A stretch of DNA of 64,000 nt from Mugil cephalus. Taxonomy: Eukaryota; Chordata; Actinopteri; Mugiliformes; Mugilidae. The stretch lies in contig NC_061772.1 of the NCBI RefSeq assembly GCF_022458985.1, positions 28,331,501-28,395,500 on the forward strand, in the 5' to 3' direction. How positions within the stretch are numbered: the stretch's first letter is position 1; each line of letters begins with the position of its first letter. The notes below the pieces were generated by a model, which searched no databases, was not told the DNA's origin, and worked only from the letters and a program-made list of their open reading frames with translations. Of the stretch, positions 1 to 13,640 are shown piece after piece. Both the position numbers and the translations under genes were made by a program.

Positions 1-252
1 TTAAATCAACTAATATTGTTTATCTTCTTTTTTTGTCATAAAGTAAATCAAAAATGCCTTTTAGGGATCATTATTCTGTACAATTATAGTTAATATACAT
101 CATTTATATTAGTTTTTTTATGCATCGGTGTGAACGGTTTATAACTGCAATCAATTTGCAAACAAACTCTGAATTATATCTGAAACAAAAAAAAAAAAAG
201 AAGAAGCAGTGGTCAGTAATCAGCATAAACCTCAGCAATCTGCTGCAGTGAC
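1..252. other. 3' flank of foxr1, no gene seen
   Basis: AT-rich sequence with a short A-run near 187-199. I see no open frame or family match. It lies downstream of the foxr1 stop and may hold its 3' UTR; no convincing poly(A) signal was identified. Confidence 0.4.
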
Positions 253-3200
253 TCATTTACCCGGGTGGGACATGCTCCTCTCCAGCTGCCTCAAGGATTC
301 TCCCGTCAACATGTGGATCTCGTCCTTGAGCCGGCGATGGCCGTCCAGAGTCAGGTGCCAGAAACACGACTTCCTCTTGCCGTCTCTGCACAGCTGGTTG
401 CAGGTTTTGCGGAAGCTGTTGTTGAAGCAGAGGTTGTGACGGATTGTGTTCTTCCAGCCATCTGGAGCCGTTTGAAAGAAGGGGAAGTGCTCTCTGAGAA
501 AGGAGAAGAAATAGTTTGACCATCAGCATGTGCGTAGAAATGGCTGTTTGACTAAACCAGTGAAACCTGACCTGGTGAAGTTGTAAATCTGCTGAACCTT
601 CAGGCTCCCGGTGTGGCTGTTCTTGAGCGCCAAGGAGATGAGGATGCAGTAGTTGACTGGTGGACGAGGCCAGCATCCTGGCTTCAGGGTCTTGGTGTCC
701 TGGAATAAGAAACACAAAGAAAAAAAAACAAACAAACAAAAAAAAACACTCATGATACCAGGAGAAAACCCAACGCTTCACTTCGAACTGTAAAGGTTAT
801 TTCACCAAGACAAACTAGAGTCACAGGGGTAGCGGGAGAAGAAAGAACGGTAATAGGGTGGAGAAAATGAGGTGAAGAACAAAGAAGAAAAAGAAAGAAG
901 GTACGAGAGAAAAGAGAGTAGAGGAAGAAAATTAGGAATAAGAGAAAATGATGCTGGAGAAGAAAGAGGTGGTGGGGGATGAAAAAAAGAAGAACCTGGA
1001 GCTAAAGAGCAAGAAGAAAAAGCAGAAGAGAATACAAAGAAAAACGTAGTCCTGTTGTTAAATGATAAACTACTTGTTTTTTTTGTTTTTGTTTTTTTGA
1101 GACCCCCTGAACTACTTTTTGCAAAAGAATGTAAATTGACAAAACTGACTAAGCTGTTCTTTAACATTTTGGAGCTCATTCATGGTCTTGTTCTCTTTTG
1201 AAAGTCAGGACTCTGAAGGTTCTGTCACAAAAGTCAGAATCACTCTAAGTGGTTTTGGCAAGTTGGCACACAGTTTAAAAACAAACAAACAAAAAAACAA
1301 GTTGTTGGATTCACTTGAATTTTTTTGTTTTGAAAAAAAAAAAAAAAATGTGTTGGTTGAATCCTGTGATGACTTTCATTTTAAATCAGGAGAAAGTGAC
1401 ACATTGCATCATGTACTTAAACAACTCGTGTACAGAGCTCTGATTGGTTCAAAAAGATACTGGTGTCCCATATATGACCCAGAGGAATGTTAAAGGGATA
1501 CTGAGCTCCGCACTCCTCTCTCCGTGAACATTATTCAAAGCCCAGACCTCACCTTGGCCTTCACCGTCCTAGCCTTGCGTCTGTTCTTGGCCGGTCGACA
1601 CGAGGCGTCGTCGGTCTTGATCTAACGGTCAGAGACGGTGAGATCACGTTCAGGCTTAGTCTGATCCAGGTCACCGTATCCTGCATCAGCATTCAAGAGA
1701 TCTTCTTGGAGAAGAGTGCATTTATTCAAATGGTATTTGCATGTAGCTCGTCTGCTCTCTTTATCCGCACCGCAACAACGTCTTTAGTCATGATTCCTCC
1801 ACTTGATCAGATAAGCAGACAGTCAAACCAGACAGTCAAACCAAACAAACAGTCAAACCAGACACCAGACCACTGAATGTCATTGTTGGAAGACCTGGTG
1901 AAGAAGGACCAACGCAGCTCTCTTCCTACTCAGGAAGTTGAAGAGGGCTGGAATCTCCTGTCGACTACTCACAAACTTCTACATGGACAGTGTGGTATAG
2001 GAGCTGCACAGGACAGGAAGGACTTAGCTTGTGTGTTAAAAACTGCACAGTGTTCCTCTCCCAGATTTAGACTCACCCCCACCTCCCCACCATGCTGACT
2101 GACTTACATGTATATATCTGTGCTGCTCTAATTTTTTTGTAATTTAATATAGTGCTAGTTGTAATGTTTTTACGTTTGTCCTACTTAAGCCAGGAGCTAC
2201 CACACACAATTTCATCACATCCTCACATAATGACAACAAATAATACTTATTGCATATATAGCAATTAGTCAAACAGACCAGTAAGACAAAAGTTACATAG
2301 TCAACGGGGAAACAATGCAAAGGTTGGCTTTCATAAAATAACTTTCACACCATATATATATGATATGATTCGCACAGAGAAGCAATATATATAACACATT
2401 ATGAATTGCATATGAACTTATCTGTTTCACAACCCAGAAGATGGTTAAGAACAACAGGGCCAAGGTTCTGTGGGTTCCCGGCTAACCAACCAGACATAGT
2501 GGAGGTGGACAATGAGCAGAACAAGGTGGTGGTGACAGATGTGGCGACAACTGGCTAGTTAAAGGTGTCCAACTGAAGTGTGTGTCTGTATTTTGATTTT
2601 TTTTATCTGCATAAGTAAATAAAAACTAGGTGTAAATGGTCTCTTATGACTTATATGACATTAGGCTGAAAAAGGCCAGCAAGCTACAGTAGGACTGACT
2701 GAGGACTTTTGTGTAGGCCTTCACATGTCTTGTCCCCAGTAAGCCTAGAATTATCGACCAAAATCTTCAAAGCTGAGACAGTGAATTGTGTTGATTACTT
2801 ATTGTTGTCCCTGCTCCTGTTAAGATTGTGGAAACAAGAGGCCAAAACATTATTTTTTTCCTTCTGGGTTTAAAAGTTCAGAAACTACCAAGCACATTAA
2901 GACGGAGGGGGTTTAATTCCCATGCAAATGACTCAGGATCCTCCAACAAGAATTAGAAATCCGTTGATTTGTTTAAACCAATAACCCATGTGACTCAATC
3001 CTGACAAAGAAATAAGAACATTTTTGACTGAAAATGGTCTTGCTCTTATATACCGCTTTTCTACCTACTCAAAGGTACTCAAAGCGTGTTCCACATTCTG
3101 TCTCTCCACATTCATCAAGTTGTGCAAATATGCATTTTACAAGCCTGTGGCGCCTACAGCTAATCGGATTCCGTTTGTCACCTTGTTTGCATTTCCCTTG

Positions 3201-5529
3201 TCGTCTGCATCACTTTCTGCTGTGCTCCTCAACATGCTTTTTGGTTTCAGTATTTGTTTACGTAATAAACAGCCTCTTCACAGAGTTCTTTGCAGTAACT
3301 CGGGCCAACATACACAAGGCTGAGAGTCCCAGTAAATTAATCACACAGCATCGCAGTTAATTTCCACGTTGAGATCCAGTCCTAGTGTGAATCTGAAACA
3401 ACCTGTTAAGGATAAAATGCCAGCAGCAGTAGATGCAAACCTCCTATGAAGTCCAGGCTGTACAACATGCATCATTAATGCATCATTAATGTCCACTGAG
3501 TATGAATTAAAACATGTCACGTACCAGGTACTCAGTGGAAGAGGAAACTGAAGGCAGGATTTCCTCCTGCAGTGCATTATCATTGGCTGCAAACATGTGA
3601 AGCTCTGCTGCAGTTGGAGGCTTGAACCCTGCAGACCCCAGTAAAGGTGTTTGGAGTTCCTCAGCAAGTTCAGTCTGCACATCACTGACATCTTCTCTGT
3701 ACTGGATGGGGCAGGCGATGTTGGGATTCACCCACAGCCACAGATTTGGTTTAACAAAGGTGTCTAATGGACAGAAAAACAACAACGTATGACACTGAAA
3801 ACAACAATTTAGTCAAACTCTCCAAAACATTTTTTTTCTTGCAGGTATCCGTTTAAGAGTTGGGTGCAAAACATTTTTTTGTTGATTTTTGTTGGATTTT
3901 CATCTTTCCCCGGTTGAATTCAGACGTACCTGATGTTTTATCGTACCAAATGAACTCATCTTTTCTTCTCGAGGCTCTAGCTGAAGGCCTCTGGACGACG
4001 TACTGATCGCTCACTTTGTCATCTGTGATCAGAGATAGAAACAGTCAGTCCAATCAGAGACTCGGTGTGTTTACATGGACGCTAAATGAAATGATGTGAT
4101 CGGATGTGTGGGTACGTGCCCCTAAACATCCATCAGAACAGAACTCCACAACACTGCATGGATTCATCTGATGCAGATGACCATGATGTTTCCAACGTTG
4201 AACACATTTATTCTGGTTTTTCCAACCAGCTGGTAGAGCACGGTGGCTGAGAGAGCTCAATCACAGGTTCAATTTAAGATCTGCTATTTTCCTGCACTAG
4301 AAGTTTAATTATTTGATAATGATAGTTTACATGGACAGTGTCTCTTCAGCATGATCAATTATTCTTATGTGAGATTCTAACTTATAATAATAAAATCATC
4401 AGTCAACATAAGTCCCTATAGAGCATTACTGACAAAGTGGTTATGCTGCTGTGGAGCATCTAGTCTTCCAGGAGATGTTTTTCTCTTATTTTTTATCTCC
4501 AACTCTGAATGACAGATGAAGGTGAACCAAGAGGTCTCCAAGTCTCCAATGTTACTGTTGACATGGATTCCAGGTAGGTTCATCACTCCTTGTTTCAACA
4601 ACTGGTTGTTTTTCAACCTTTTCTACCTGTCTGTGTCATTTTAATATCCAGGTTTTGTTAGTTAAATAGTTCTGTATGACTTGCAGCATCATGGTCATTT
4701 GCTTACGCTTTGTGTCTTTTGCATTTTGCTTATATACTCAGATTGGTTTCTTCTTCTTCTTTAAATGAGTGAACAGGTCACAGCACGATCATCTTTGGGT
4801 TTCTTTATCTCTTGAAAGGTTTCACGGCGTCTTAGTCTGTGAAGAAGAACTGCAAACTCCCATTTCATATTTGTCCATCAGTCAAAGATGCAGTGGGCAC
4901 ATGAGCTGGTTCTGAATTCTCTTTTAGGTTATGTGCACAGCCAGATTCATGTACGTCTTTTAGCTGCAGAACACAAAGCTGTAGGATCCAAGGAACGGCC
5001 TCTTGCTGTTGCCATTTTTGTGGACTTCTTCTTCAACAATATCCAGGTGGTCGTAGGAAGAAAACTGAAACCGACAGAGATGAAGCAGCCAGTACCAATG
5101 CTGAAGCCAGAAAAGAATAGATTTACTCCAACCAGAGAGAAAGCAGCAGATCAGGAGTTTACATGGTTATTAGGACGCCAGATTACCAAAGATTTCCCCC
5201 AGATCAGCCTGTTCTGATTGAGGTGGTTGGGTTTATTCTGATTATCTGAGGAACATTAGCGCCCGGGGATCGTTCCTGGTTGTAATGGATGGAACCAAGT
5301 TCATCAGCTTTGTGTTGTTTTTCTGAGTTGGTTTTAACTAAACAGGGTCATTGTTTAGATGCATATAATGAACCAAACTCTGCAGAAAGAATTAAGAAAA
5401 ACTGTCACCGTGGTAGAACTGGTCTGTGGTCGTTGCCAGCTTCAGCTCCTTGTCCATGTCCCAGTCGGTCAGACCTACGGAGCAGTGCAGGTCAAAGAGC
5501 CAGGCTTTGGTCCGAAGCTGTAAGGTCAT
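253..5529 (-). CDS. foxr1: Forkhead box protein R1 (foxr1), six exons
   Basis: Minus-strand exons, in order: 5409-5529, 3930-4022, 3525-3763, 1553-1621, 572-699, 253-493. Each has AG/GT borders, phases agree, and they sum to 891 nt (296 aa plus stop); human FOXR1 is about 290 aa. Start is the ATG at 5527-5529 (MTLQLRTKAW). Residues ~77-87 read PNLWLWVNPNI, a FOXR hallmark. Residues ~184-280 form the forkhead domain: RPPVNYCILISLALKNS, VQQIYNFTR, HFPFF, APDGWKN and RHNLCF (recognition helix). Known role of the family: nuclear DNA-binding regulator, FOXR1 mainly in germ line, egg and early embryo. The domain is fairly diverged from other FOX proteins, as is usual for FOXR. The last codons (HPGK, stop) overlap a possible donor (GGTAAAT), so an extra 3' exon outside the model is possible. 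It lies head-to-tail downstream of atp6v0d1. Confidence 0.88.
1622..3524 (-). other. Largest foxr1 intron, repeat-bearing
   Basis: No coding exon recognised. About 3035-3200 resembles a widespread fish repeat recognised by a 'tatataccgcttttctacc' motif followed by 'tactcaaagcg'. The other open frames here have no recognisable domain. Confidence 0.35.
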
Positions 5530-5840
5530 GTCTGGGTTGGTTTCAGAGGGTTGAGCTCATGAGGAGAAGCATGAAGCCTGAACGCTGATGATCCAACAGC
5601 TGGACCTGCAAAGCCTGATTGGACTCAATTAACTAACAGAGTGCAGCCTGTGATGAAGGTTCGAGGCTCCAGTTGGCACATTTTAAATGCATTTGAATTA
5701 GTTTCATGACGTATTGTAGTAGTATCAGTCTAAAATACCACCAGCTGTCACATCATTGTAATTCTAAACAGTAGGTTGCTTAAATATACCGACACAGAAG
5801 TAACTAACATTTAAACCATCTTGTGAACTCAGTAGAACTC

Positions 5841-6060
5841 AATGTTCTACTAGGAAACTTTTAGGCCCTAGACCTAGACCAGACCAGACACCCCCCACCC
5901 CAGAGTAATGCCACTCCTTGACACGGGCATGCAGGCAGGAACAGCACAAGGTGTTGACCTGGCCTCCAAATTCACTAGATCCCAAACTGATAAATATCTG
6001 TGGGATGATCCACAGAGGCCCCTCCCCTCAACAACATTGTGTTACACCACAGACACCACT
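5841..6060 (+). mobile_element. Tc1/mariner transposon remnant
   Basis: Fragments of a familiar fish Tc1-like transposase can be read, including the stretch around 'cctccaaattcactagatccc' and 'ctgtgggatgatccacagagg'. It begins with the same 'ttctactaggaaactttt' stretch seen in the copy at 11,976. Internally deleted, no intact frame, no terminal repeat seen. Confidence 0.6.
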
Positions 6061-6134
6061 TTTTAAATGAAACAACTTCGGTGAGAATGAATAATTCAAA
6101 GTCAATAACTGTCTCCAGACCTGCGCTGGTGCAG

Positions 6135-6140
6135 TTTATT
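6135..6140 (-). promoter_or_regulatory. Candidate poly(A) signal of atp6v0d1
   Basis: AATAAA on the minus strand (TTTATT on plus), ~900 nt past the atp6v0d1 stop. Assigned by position only. Confidence 0.35.
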
Positions 6141-7040
6141 TCTTGTCACATTCATAATACACGTCACAAATAACACATGAAAACAGTAATAAATCAACTT
6201 TTTTTACAGCATGAGAAAAAAAAAATCATATATTCATCTTTAAATATCTCTATTTTCTTTGTATGTTTATTTTATTTAAACATTTCATCCACCACGTACC
6301 AACACAGATTCTTCCTCCTTCTGGTTTCTTCACTTTACAGAAACGTCACACAGGAGCAGGAGCGGGGGGGGGCGGTGGCGACTGGAAGCTCCTGATCAAC
6401 TGTGTTAAATATTAAACGACAATCTAGTGACACGACAAATCAGGAGGGGCTCGCACATTTCACTCATTAGTTCTAGATGGAGGAGGGGGGGGGGCACAGT
6501 AATTACCAGACATGCCGACAAAATGTAGCACTAAAACAAAAATAAATATGATGCAGAGCAGAGGAATGTTTTCATATCACCAGAGTCAGAGGTTGATTAA
6601 GATCCAGATTTGTCACATTAATCTTTTTTTTTTTTTTTTTTTAATTATTATTATCTTTTGACTGATTTTTTAGCTGCAGCTGGAAGTGTTTGGTGTTTTC
6701 TGGAGGTAAATAACCTCAAGACTGTTCTGTCCCGGTGGCCTGGTAAATTGCAAATGTATTTTTTGTTTCATTCACAAACAAGTGTTTGAAAGTCAAATAA
6801 CTTCCAACTGGGACCTCAGGTGAACCCGGCTCATGTGATTCTTCTAGTTCTTACTCTGTGTTTAGTTTGACTGTGTTGTTCTAGTTTGGAGGGAATAATG
6901 AGCCGGACTGGAACCAATTCACACCTATGAGAGAAGAGTGGGGGGACTTCAGCATCACGCTGTCAGAATCTCTGAGAGCGAGTTGCAGCCGGACACGAAG
7001 GAGGGAATGAAATGACGGTGGAGGAGAGAATGGGGGGGGC

Positions 7041-10000
7041 TCAGAAGATGGGAATGTAGTTGTCGATTTTAGCACGGTGCCGCTGGGCGATGCACTCGGC
7101 GATCCACACGATGTTCCTGCACTCCTGCTCCTTCAGCTTGACGTAGGCGTAGAAGACACTGAAGTGGAACTGGTTGAGGAAGGCCAGCTTGTTCAGCTTC
7201 ACCTGCACGTGTGGAGAAGGAGAAGGAGAATATGTTAATTATGTGGAATAGGAAAAACGTAGCTGGAGCTTAGTTTCTATCTCCTGGTCTGACAAGAACC
7301 GTAGTTTCATCTGTTTCAATACTCAGTGTACTGCCTCCTACAATGGGACTCAGAACTGACTCTGAACTTGTAATGTTAGGCCGTGCTGCAAACGTGCAGG
7401 GATTAGCCTGGCGCCGCTATGGCTAGCTGCTGCTGCGGCTGCTGTCAGAATCTGTGCAGAATTTGCATCTTCCCTCACATTCGCTTTCAACCAGAGTCAA
7501 CCACTACACAGAACATCTTCCATCCACTTTTCGTAGGATTTACATTCCCCCATCTGTGAATGGTCACCTCTCACCTCTACAATTGTGAAATGGCGTCACG
7601 CCGCCCGACGTCAACATTCACAGCTGACGTCCCGTAAAAAAAAGAGCTACAGACTCTCATTTACGACACCATTCTAAATTAATGAAACAAATACCAAATA
7701 CACTGATGTTTTAGGGCTGGCCTTCGGCACCAAGAGCACCAGCCTAAAATGTAATACCTACAGCAAATCTACAGTAAATTTAAGACTTTTTAAGGACCCG
7801 TGGGAACCCTGAGCCATGTGTTCTCCAGCTAAATGACCAACATGCAAGTATCCATCCATGTGATTTAAAAGAAAACATGCTCCATCAGACCAAACCACCT
7901 TCTTCCGTGTCTACGTGGTCCAGTTCTGATGCTCATGTGTCGATAGTAGGAGCTTTCATCAGAGGTCAGAGGTCAGCATGGAGCCCCTGACCCTAAACAA
8001 GCTGTGATTCACTGAGGATTCTGACTCCTTTATATCAGAACCAGTGTTTTAATTAATAATTTATTTTTTTTGAAAGAAAAGTCTCCTGTCAACTCTGTTC
8101 AAAATCTTTTTTGGATAATGTATCAGAGAGGACTGCGGCTCAGTGGCGAGAAAGCTGGAACTTCTGCAAACTGGTTTGCTAATTTATTGAATGTAAACGG
8201 CCATAGATGTATGCTAACTGAATTAGCATATAGTTGGTTGATGAGGGAAAAGGTGGGAGGTAAAACACACACCTGCCGACTACTAAGCCAGTTTCTAATG
8301 TTAATAACAATAGTAATGAATAATTTCCCCATCTATGATCTTAGACTTAGACAGACTTTAATGATTAATTAAATTAATTGGTTAAAGAATCTTAATTGTT
8401 ACAAAAAGATGAACTGTTATACAGCTGGATAGAGTACGGAATAAAAGAAATAAATAACACGCAATTTGTTTATTAACTGTAAACATGAATAGTTATTATT
8501 GTTACTGGTGCAATGCAAAGAGTTTGTATAATTTGAAAGGACACATTTTTGTGCATTTTGCGGTTAATTCAACAGATAATACTGTGGTCAGTTCTTTATT
8601 TAATGAGTCATTTTCAGTCTTGGATTATTTATTGTAACGTCACAATCATCACTAAGGTTGTGTAAGTCTTTAAGAAGTTAGCCTGTTGATGTTGGTTACC
8701 TCGTGCTCAAAGAAGCGGTCCTCCAGTGTTTTATCTCCCGGGTTACTGCCGGCGCCCTCAAACAGCAGCTTGTACTCCTGAAGACACGAGAAGCAAGTTC
8801 AGATTTAGAGAAAAATGTCCACACACAGCGACTAGGACACTAAAAACCAGAGGGGCTCCACAATTTTAGAAAGCTTCGTGTCATGTTTGGATGCTCAGGA
8901 GATCACAGGCTTCTGGACTCACGGGGTAGAAATCAGCGACGGCCTTGACCTGCTCGTAGTCATCTGCACGGGCCAGCTGTGCAAGGCCTTCTGGGTAAAG
9001 CTTGCCGCAGTGAGGGAAGAGCTTGGCGCGGTCCTCCTTGGACAGCTCCGTGCCGAAGGAGTTGATGGTGATGATGAAGGCTCTCCTGTCGGCCTCGAAC
9101 TGCAGAGGAGAAAGAAGTGAGTCCGTGAGGCGACGTGGACGACGAGGAGTCAACGAGACTCACACTCATATAAAGACTCACCTCCAGAATGGGACACATG
9201 GTGTCAGCCGTCGTTCCTCCCAGGTTGGAGCAGAACTTGTAGAAAGCCTCCAGGTAAGCCTGAGAAGACACAACGCTACATTTAGTTTTGGCATTTTAAA
9301 GCACAAATGATCTCGTAAAAGCAGCATTCAAACACTGCTGAGTTGTGGTTAGAAAAGTCCTAATCTGATCATATTAAAGCTTTTGTAAAATGACTGGATC
9401 AGATACAGAGACAAAACCAAACATGTCTGCTGTGATACAACCCGAGAGGTTCCCATTAACCATTGAGCTCAATGTTTCTTGTAATATAAGACAATATACT
9501 TTTGGTTTCTTTACTGTTATACAGTCTGCACAACAAAGAGGGCTCTACTTTTATGTAGAAAATAAAATGCCTTGAAAAGTAGTTCTCCTGCTCCTGCAGG
9601 TACTTTTAATTGTCTGACACATGATTTGATCCAATCTAGGCTTAAATGATCACAGCAGGGTAAAAAATTGTGAGTATATTTTATAAATTATGTATCTTTT
9701 TAATTTAAATTTATAATTTTCATAATGTCTGTGCTTTCCTTTAAATCCTAATTTCGTGTGATTTACCTTGTAAAGTGTGTTACGGATGATCTCAATGTTC
9801 ATCTCGTCCAAGTCCTGCTCAGATATACAGTCCTGGAAGAATGCAGCTGCAGAGAAAAGAAAAAAAAAAAAGAATTCACGTCACACCAACGCTAGTGCTC
9901 AGTGTTTGGCGCCCTCTGCTGTTCAGTAGGAGACATGAGTGATCAGGTGTGGTTTAAACGGCCGCTCGTACCCAGCGGGGTGTCCACCAGGATGGCGTTG

Positions 10001-13000
10001 TAGAGCTCGGCGGGCGTCTGGGCGATGTTGACGGCCTCCATCTGCTCGAAGCTGCCCAGCGGGTGACACTTGGGCACCAGCTCAGAGATGGCCCTCTGGT
10101 GCAGGGTGCCGGTGATGAGCAGGATGACGTTATCGATCATGTAGCTGTACCTGAAGCCACCGTGAAAGAGGAGAAGGCAGGGGAACTCATTAAGTGCACA
10201 TAATCTACAGAAAACCTCATTGCTACTTTATTCTAATATTAATTTCGTTAGGGTTTTGTCTTACAAATATTTATTATTATTCATTAATTTCACAGGTTGA
10301 GGGTGTTTTCATCATATTATGATGATTATTTCATAATTCATAATTAAAATATAGAAAAATTCCCATCAAAATTTCCTCTAAAAACAAGGGGACATCATTA
10401 GCTAACAGCTATAATTATTATTATAATTAAACAACTTTGTAATAAAAGCAACATCTAAGAGGACTGATAATTAGAAGACTTGCTTAATAATCTATTTTTG
10501 CACAAATTAACTTCAGTGCACTGTCATGGTGCATTCAAAGACCCTGCCAGACTAATGGACAGCTGCACTATTGAGTTAAGAAGATACATTTTAACTGTGT
10601 TATTTTTGTTTTCAAACACTGTACAATAGTTTTAGATATAGCGTTTGTTAAATACAATAAAAAGTCACTGGGTTCATGTGTTTTCACGCAGGTGTCGGTC
10701 TGATCGGCTGCATGTCATCAACCAAAACTACAAGTATCTTTTAACAGGAATCGAATGTAGCTGCAAAATATTTAGTTTTATTTGAGCGATGCACCAATTA
10801 ATTGGGTTGTAGAAAATAGTTCAGCATGTTATAATGGTGCAGTCGTAAAACCCAAATACACCAGAAAGTACTGCATATCTGTCTTCATTCTGAAAAATGT
10901 ATTTACATCTTAAATCTTTTAAAATTTGTCGTTGGGGAAAAACAGAAAGCTTTCTCTCTTACGTGATGAAGTCCATGAAGCTGGCCAGCGGCTCATACGA
11001 CTGGTTCCTCATGTGGCGAAACTCCACCACCATCTTCTCCTTCAGCTTGTCGTCGATGACCGACACGGTGAGAGGAGACGCCTCGTTTGCCAGGAAGCTG
11101 CCATAGTCTGTGCTCTGCAGGTGGAGCTTCAGGTCTGTACGAGAAACACGTGGATGGTTAGGAATATTCTGACTGCTGTTTGCATGAGAACACTCCTTCC
11201 TTTCCCCATCTGAACAATAATTCTCCTCTGAATGACAAATGAACATGGTTGTACTGATCATTTCAAACTAATTTTACTGATTCAGTTAAAGATGGTTATA
11301 TCCTCCTGAGACCTGAGCTTCTGTTTCATATGCACTTTTACTCTTTATTTGGAATTAGTACGATCCTAAGAGCTATAGCACTGAACAGGAAGTCATTTTT
11401 GCAAAAAAAATTATTTAACTTAATGTTATAACAAAACATAAAACTGTGAAGTTATAGCTTGTTACTATTGATAGAATTTACCTGTAATATTAAACTAAAA
11501 AGGCAAATAAGCATAAAAAAACAAGTTTTAACTTGTTCAAGAATTTGATGTTTGATGGTTTTGTCCACTTTTGTTATGTGATCGGCTGCAGAATAAATCT
11601 GCTGAAATTCATGTTTTTACACCAACTAGTATCTAGTTAAGAGGATAAAAGTTTAAATGAAGCAGAACAAGCTGCCACAAACCTAAAACTTAACGTCCCC
11701 ATATGAGGATGAAGGGTCTCAGGAGGATATTACATTATGTTAAATTATATTATTTGGGTACATTACCCACTGCCATCTTTTGCACACAATAAACACTCTG
11801 ATCTAAATGTAATTTTCCTTTTAATCTCAATGATTTTTATTTCACTAAAACAATAAAGAAATTGAATCTCTAAAGACTGTTTACTTGTGATACAGAGAAA
11901 GTGAAAATAATATAGGAAGTGACCACTGACAGGAGAAGTAAAGGAGAAATGACATTGACCATGTTGTGATAATTAAATGTTCTGCTGGGAAACTTTTGGA
12001 CCTGGTATTTATTCATATAGATATTATTTAGACATGTAGCCCCCACCTAGACCAGACCAGACTGTCCGACTTGGAGATACAAGGGAGCACAATATTTGGA
12101 AGGGGGTCATAATGTTATGCCTGATCAGTGTATATTTTTACTGTGTGACAATATTATGAATACATTACAACCAAAGAACAAAATCACTATGAACTGGGGA
12201 TCACAATATGTTTGTTTTTGTTTGTTTATGCTGTACAGAAATAAATCAACGCTTCCTGTTTAAGGTGAAAACTATATTCCACCAAAGAGTATTTCTGAAT
12301 AAATTAACGTCAAATATAACAAGCTCTTTCTTCAAATCTAAGTTCTGATTTACTTAACAAGAAAACAAGAAGCGGTTGCTAATAAAACATGTCAGTTTGC
12401 TAAAGCTTAAATGTTTTACTCGAATTTCACTTCCTCTAAAAACCCCATCATTGATCAATAAACAACCAAACAGGTCATCAGACCTCTACAGGAAGACAAT
12501 CTCACAACATTTCATAGACTAGGACTTGCACCAAGCTGCACTTTATATACATTATTTACATTTTCTCTGTACATATATTTTTTTTTCTGCAAGGGTGTTC
12601 TTATTTTTCACAAGCATAAACACAGTTTAGCTTAGGCTAGCTAGCTAAAAGACAGAGGACAGTCAACCCATTAGCGCACAAAAATTTAAAATATAAATTT
12701 TTCGATTAAAGTTCTCACAAACAGTCGATGTAAAGCTAAATAACACCAGAAAGTGGTAGAATTAAAGGCTTCTTTGCCGTAAAGATGTACTAAGCTAACT
12801 AGCTTTTCGTTAGCTAGCGGAGTTAGCCCTGGCGGCTAGCCATTAGCCGTTACTTGGCATCGGTTTTCCACTCACCTTCCAGGGTCTCACACTGGACGAG
12901 GTTCAAATAATCCGTCTGGGACAGGATTCCAGCTTTGAAGCCCCTCACCAGCCCCTCCAGGTAGCCGTTATCGACGTTAAAATACAGCTCGGAGAAAGGC

Positions 13001-13002
13001 AT
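7041..13002 (-). CDS. atp6v0d1: V-type proton ATPase subunit d1, eight exons
   Basis: Minus-strand exons, in order: 12876-13002, 10963-11134, 9972-10150, 9767-9846, 9182-9259, 8923-9099, 8700-8777, 7041-7202. All have AG/GT borders and compatible phases. Total is 1053 nt (350 aa plus stop), against ~351 aa for the vertebrate protein. The start [17 protein letters not shown] and the end [12 protein letters not shown] match subunit d closely. Diagnostic stretches include [47 protein letters not shown] and [17 protein letters not shown]. The d1 isoform is favoured over d2 by [13 protein letters not shown] and the IF end. Subunit d sits on the cytosolic face of the V0 sector and joins the proteolipid ring to the central stalk of V1, so it is needed for acidification of endosomes, lysosomes and vesicles. 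Housekeeping gene, no lesion seen. Confidence 0.97.
11976..12132 (+). mobile_element. Tc1/mariner remnant in atp6v0d1 intron 1
   Basis: The right terminal repeat 'ggtcataatgttatgcctga' followed by 'tcagtg' ends at 12130 and is followed by TA. Upstream is 'gttctgctgggaaactttt', from the transposase of the same family. Most of the element is deleted. Confidence 0.65.
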
Positions 13003-13104
13003 CCTGTCAGGCTGTCAGATCCGTCGCTGCTCCGGGTCCGGCTGGTTAGCATTAGCATCAGCTGACCGAACCATGTGACCGTCATCTGATCAGTCATCTG
13101 CTCC

Positions 13105-13390
13105 TCCCCGTGTGTTTGTGCGTGTGTGTGTTTGTGTGTGTTCCTGTACAGCCTCGTCTTTCTGAGGATCAGTTTGAGCTTTACACCGTCAGATTGAGGA
13201 CATTTGTCCAAAGTGAGAACATTTAGTGAGTCCTCACTTATTTACAAGGCTGTTTGCGGGTTAAGACTCAGTTTTAAGGTAAAAGTTATGAATACGTTAT
13301 GATTACGGTCAGGGTTAGGGTTAGGGTTAGACACTAAGTTGAGATAGTTAGGGTTAGTGTGAGGTGCTAGGGAATGCATTATATCATGCA
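13105..13390 (+). repeat. Dispersed repeat with GT tract and telomere-like motif
   Basis: GT-rich tract at ~13,110-13,140, then 'ctgtacagcctcgtctttct', 'cagattgaggacatttgt' and 'gagtcctcactta'. Three TTAGGG-type units lie at ~13,311-13,328, and it ends near 'gctagggaatgcatt'. The same order of motifs occurs inverted at 29,265-29,551, so this is one repeat family. Confidence 0.6.
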
Positions 13391-13474
13391 TTTTCATATA
13401 TGATTTTATGTTTAATATACTTTACAAATTAAGTTGTTTATTTGTTCATATACTGAACAAATTAGACTGAGCAC

Positions 13475-13640
13475 CATGGTGAAGAAAGCCAGTCAGTGTC
13501 TCTACTTCAAGGTTCTCAGGAACTTTTACACCTGCACCATCGAGAGCATCTTGCATCGCCACCTGGATGTGAAACAGCACCAGGCAGGACTTCCTGGCCC
13601 TTAAGAGGTTGATCCATTTAAATGTCAAGTCTACAGTTTC
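13475..13640 (+). mobile_element. LINE reverse-transcriptase C-terminal fragment (tentative)
   Basis: The plus strand reads VKKASQCLYFKVLRNFYTCTIESIL, i.e. VKKASQCLYFKVLR then NFYTCTIESIL. This resembles the conserved C-terminal block (KKAQQRLYFLRxLR..FYxCTIESIL) of fish LINE reverse transcriptases, with an internal loss. Short and broken. Confidence 0.5.

Larger units (their letters stand above)
5530..7040. other. foxr1/atp6v0d1 intergenic region with probable atp6v0d1 3' UTR
   Basis: No protein gene. 7040 down to roughly 6120 is the likely atp6v0d1 3' UTR, ending after an AATAAA signal on the minus strand. The remainder is the foxr1 upstream region, which carries a Tc1/mariner remnant. Confidence 0.45.

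Noticed and set aside
257-781. 174-aa minus frame over the foxr1 3' exons
   Set aside because: Reads through a foxr1 intron in the wrong frame; the forkhead motifs lie in the spliced frame.
8878-9310. Plus-strand frames over atp6v0d1 exons
   Set aside because: Shadows of the minus-strand exons, which match subunit d1 closely.
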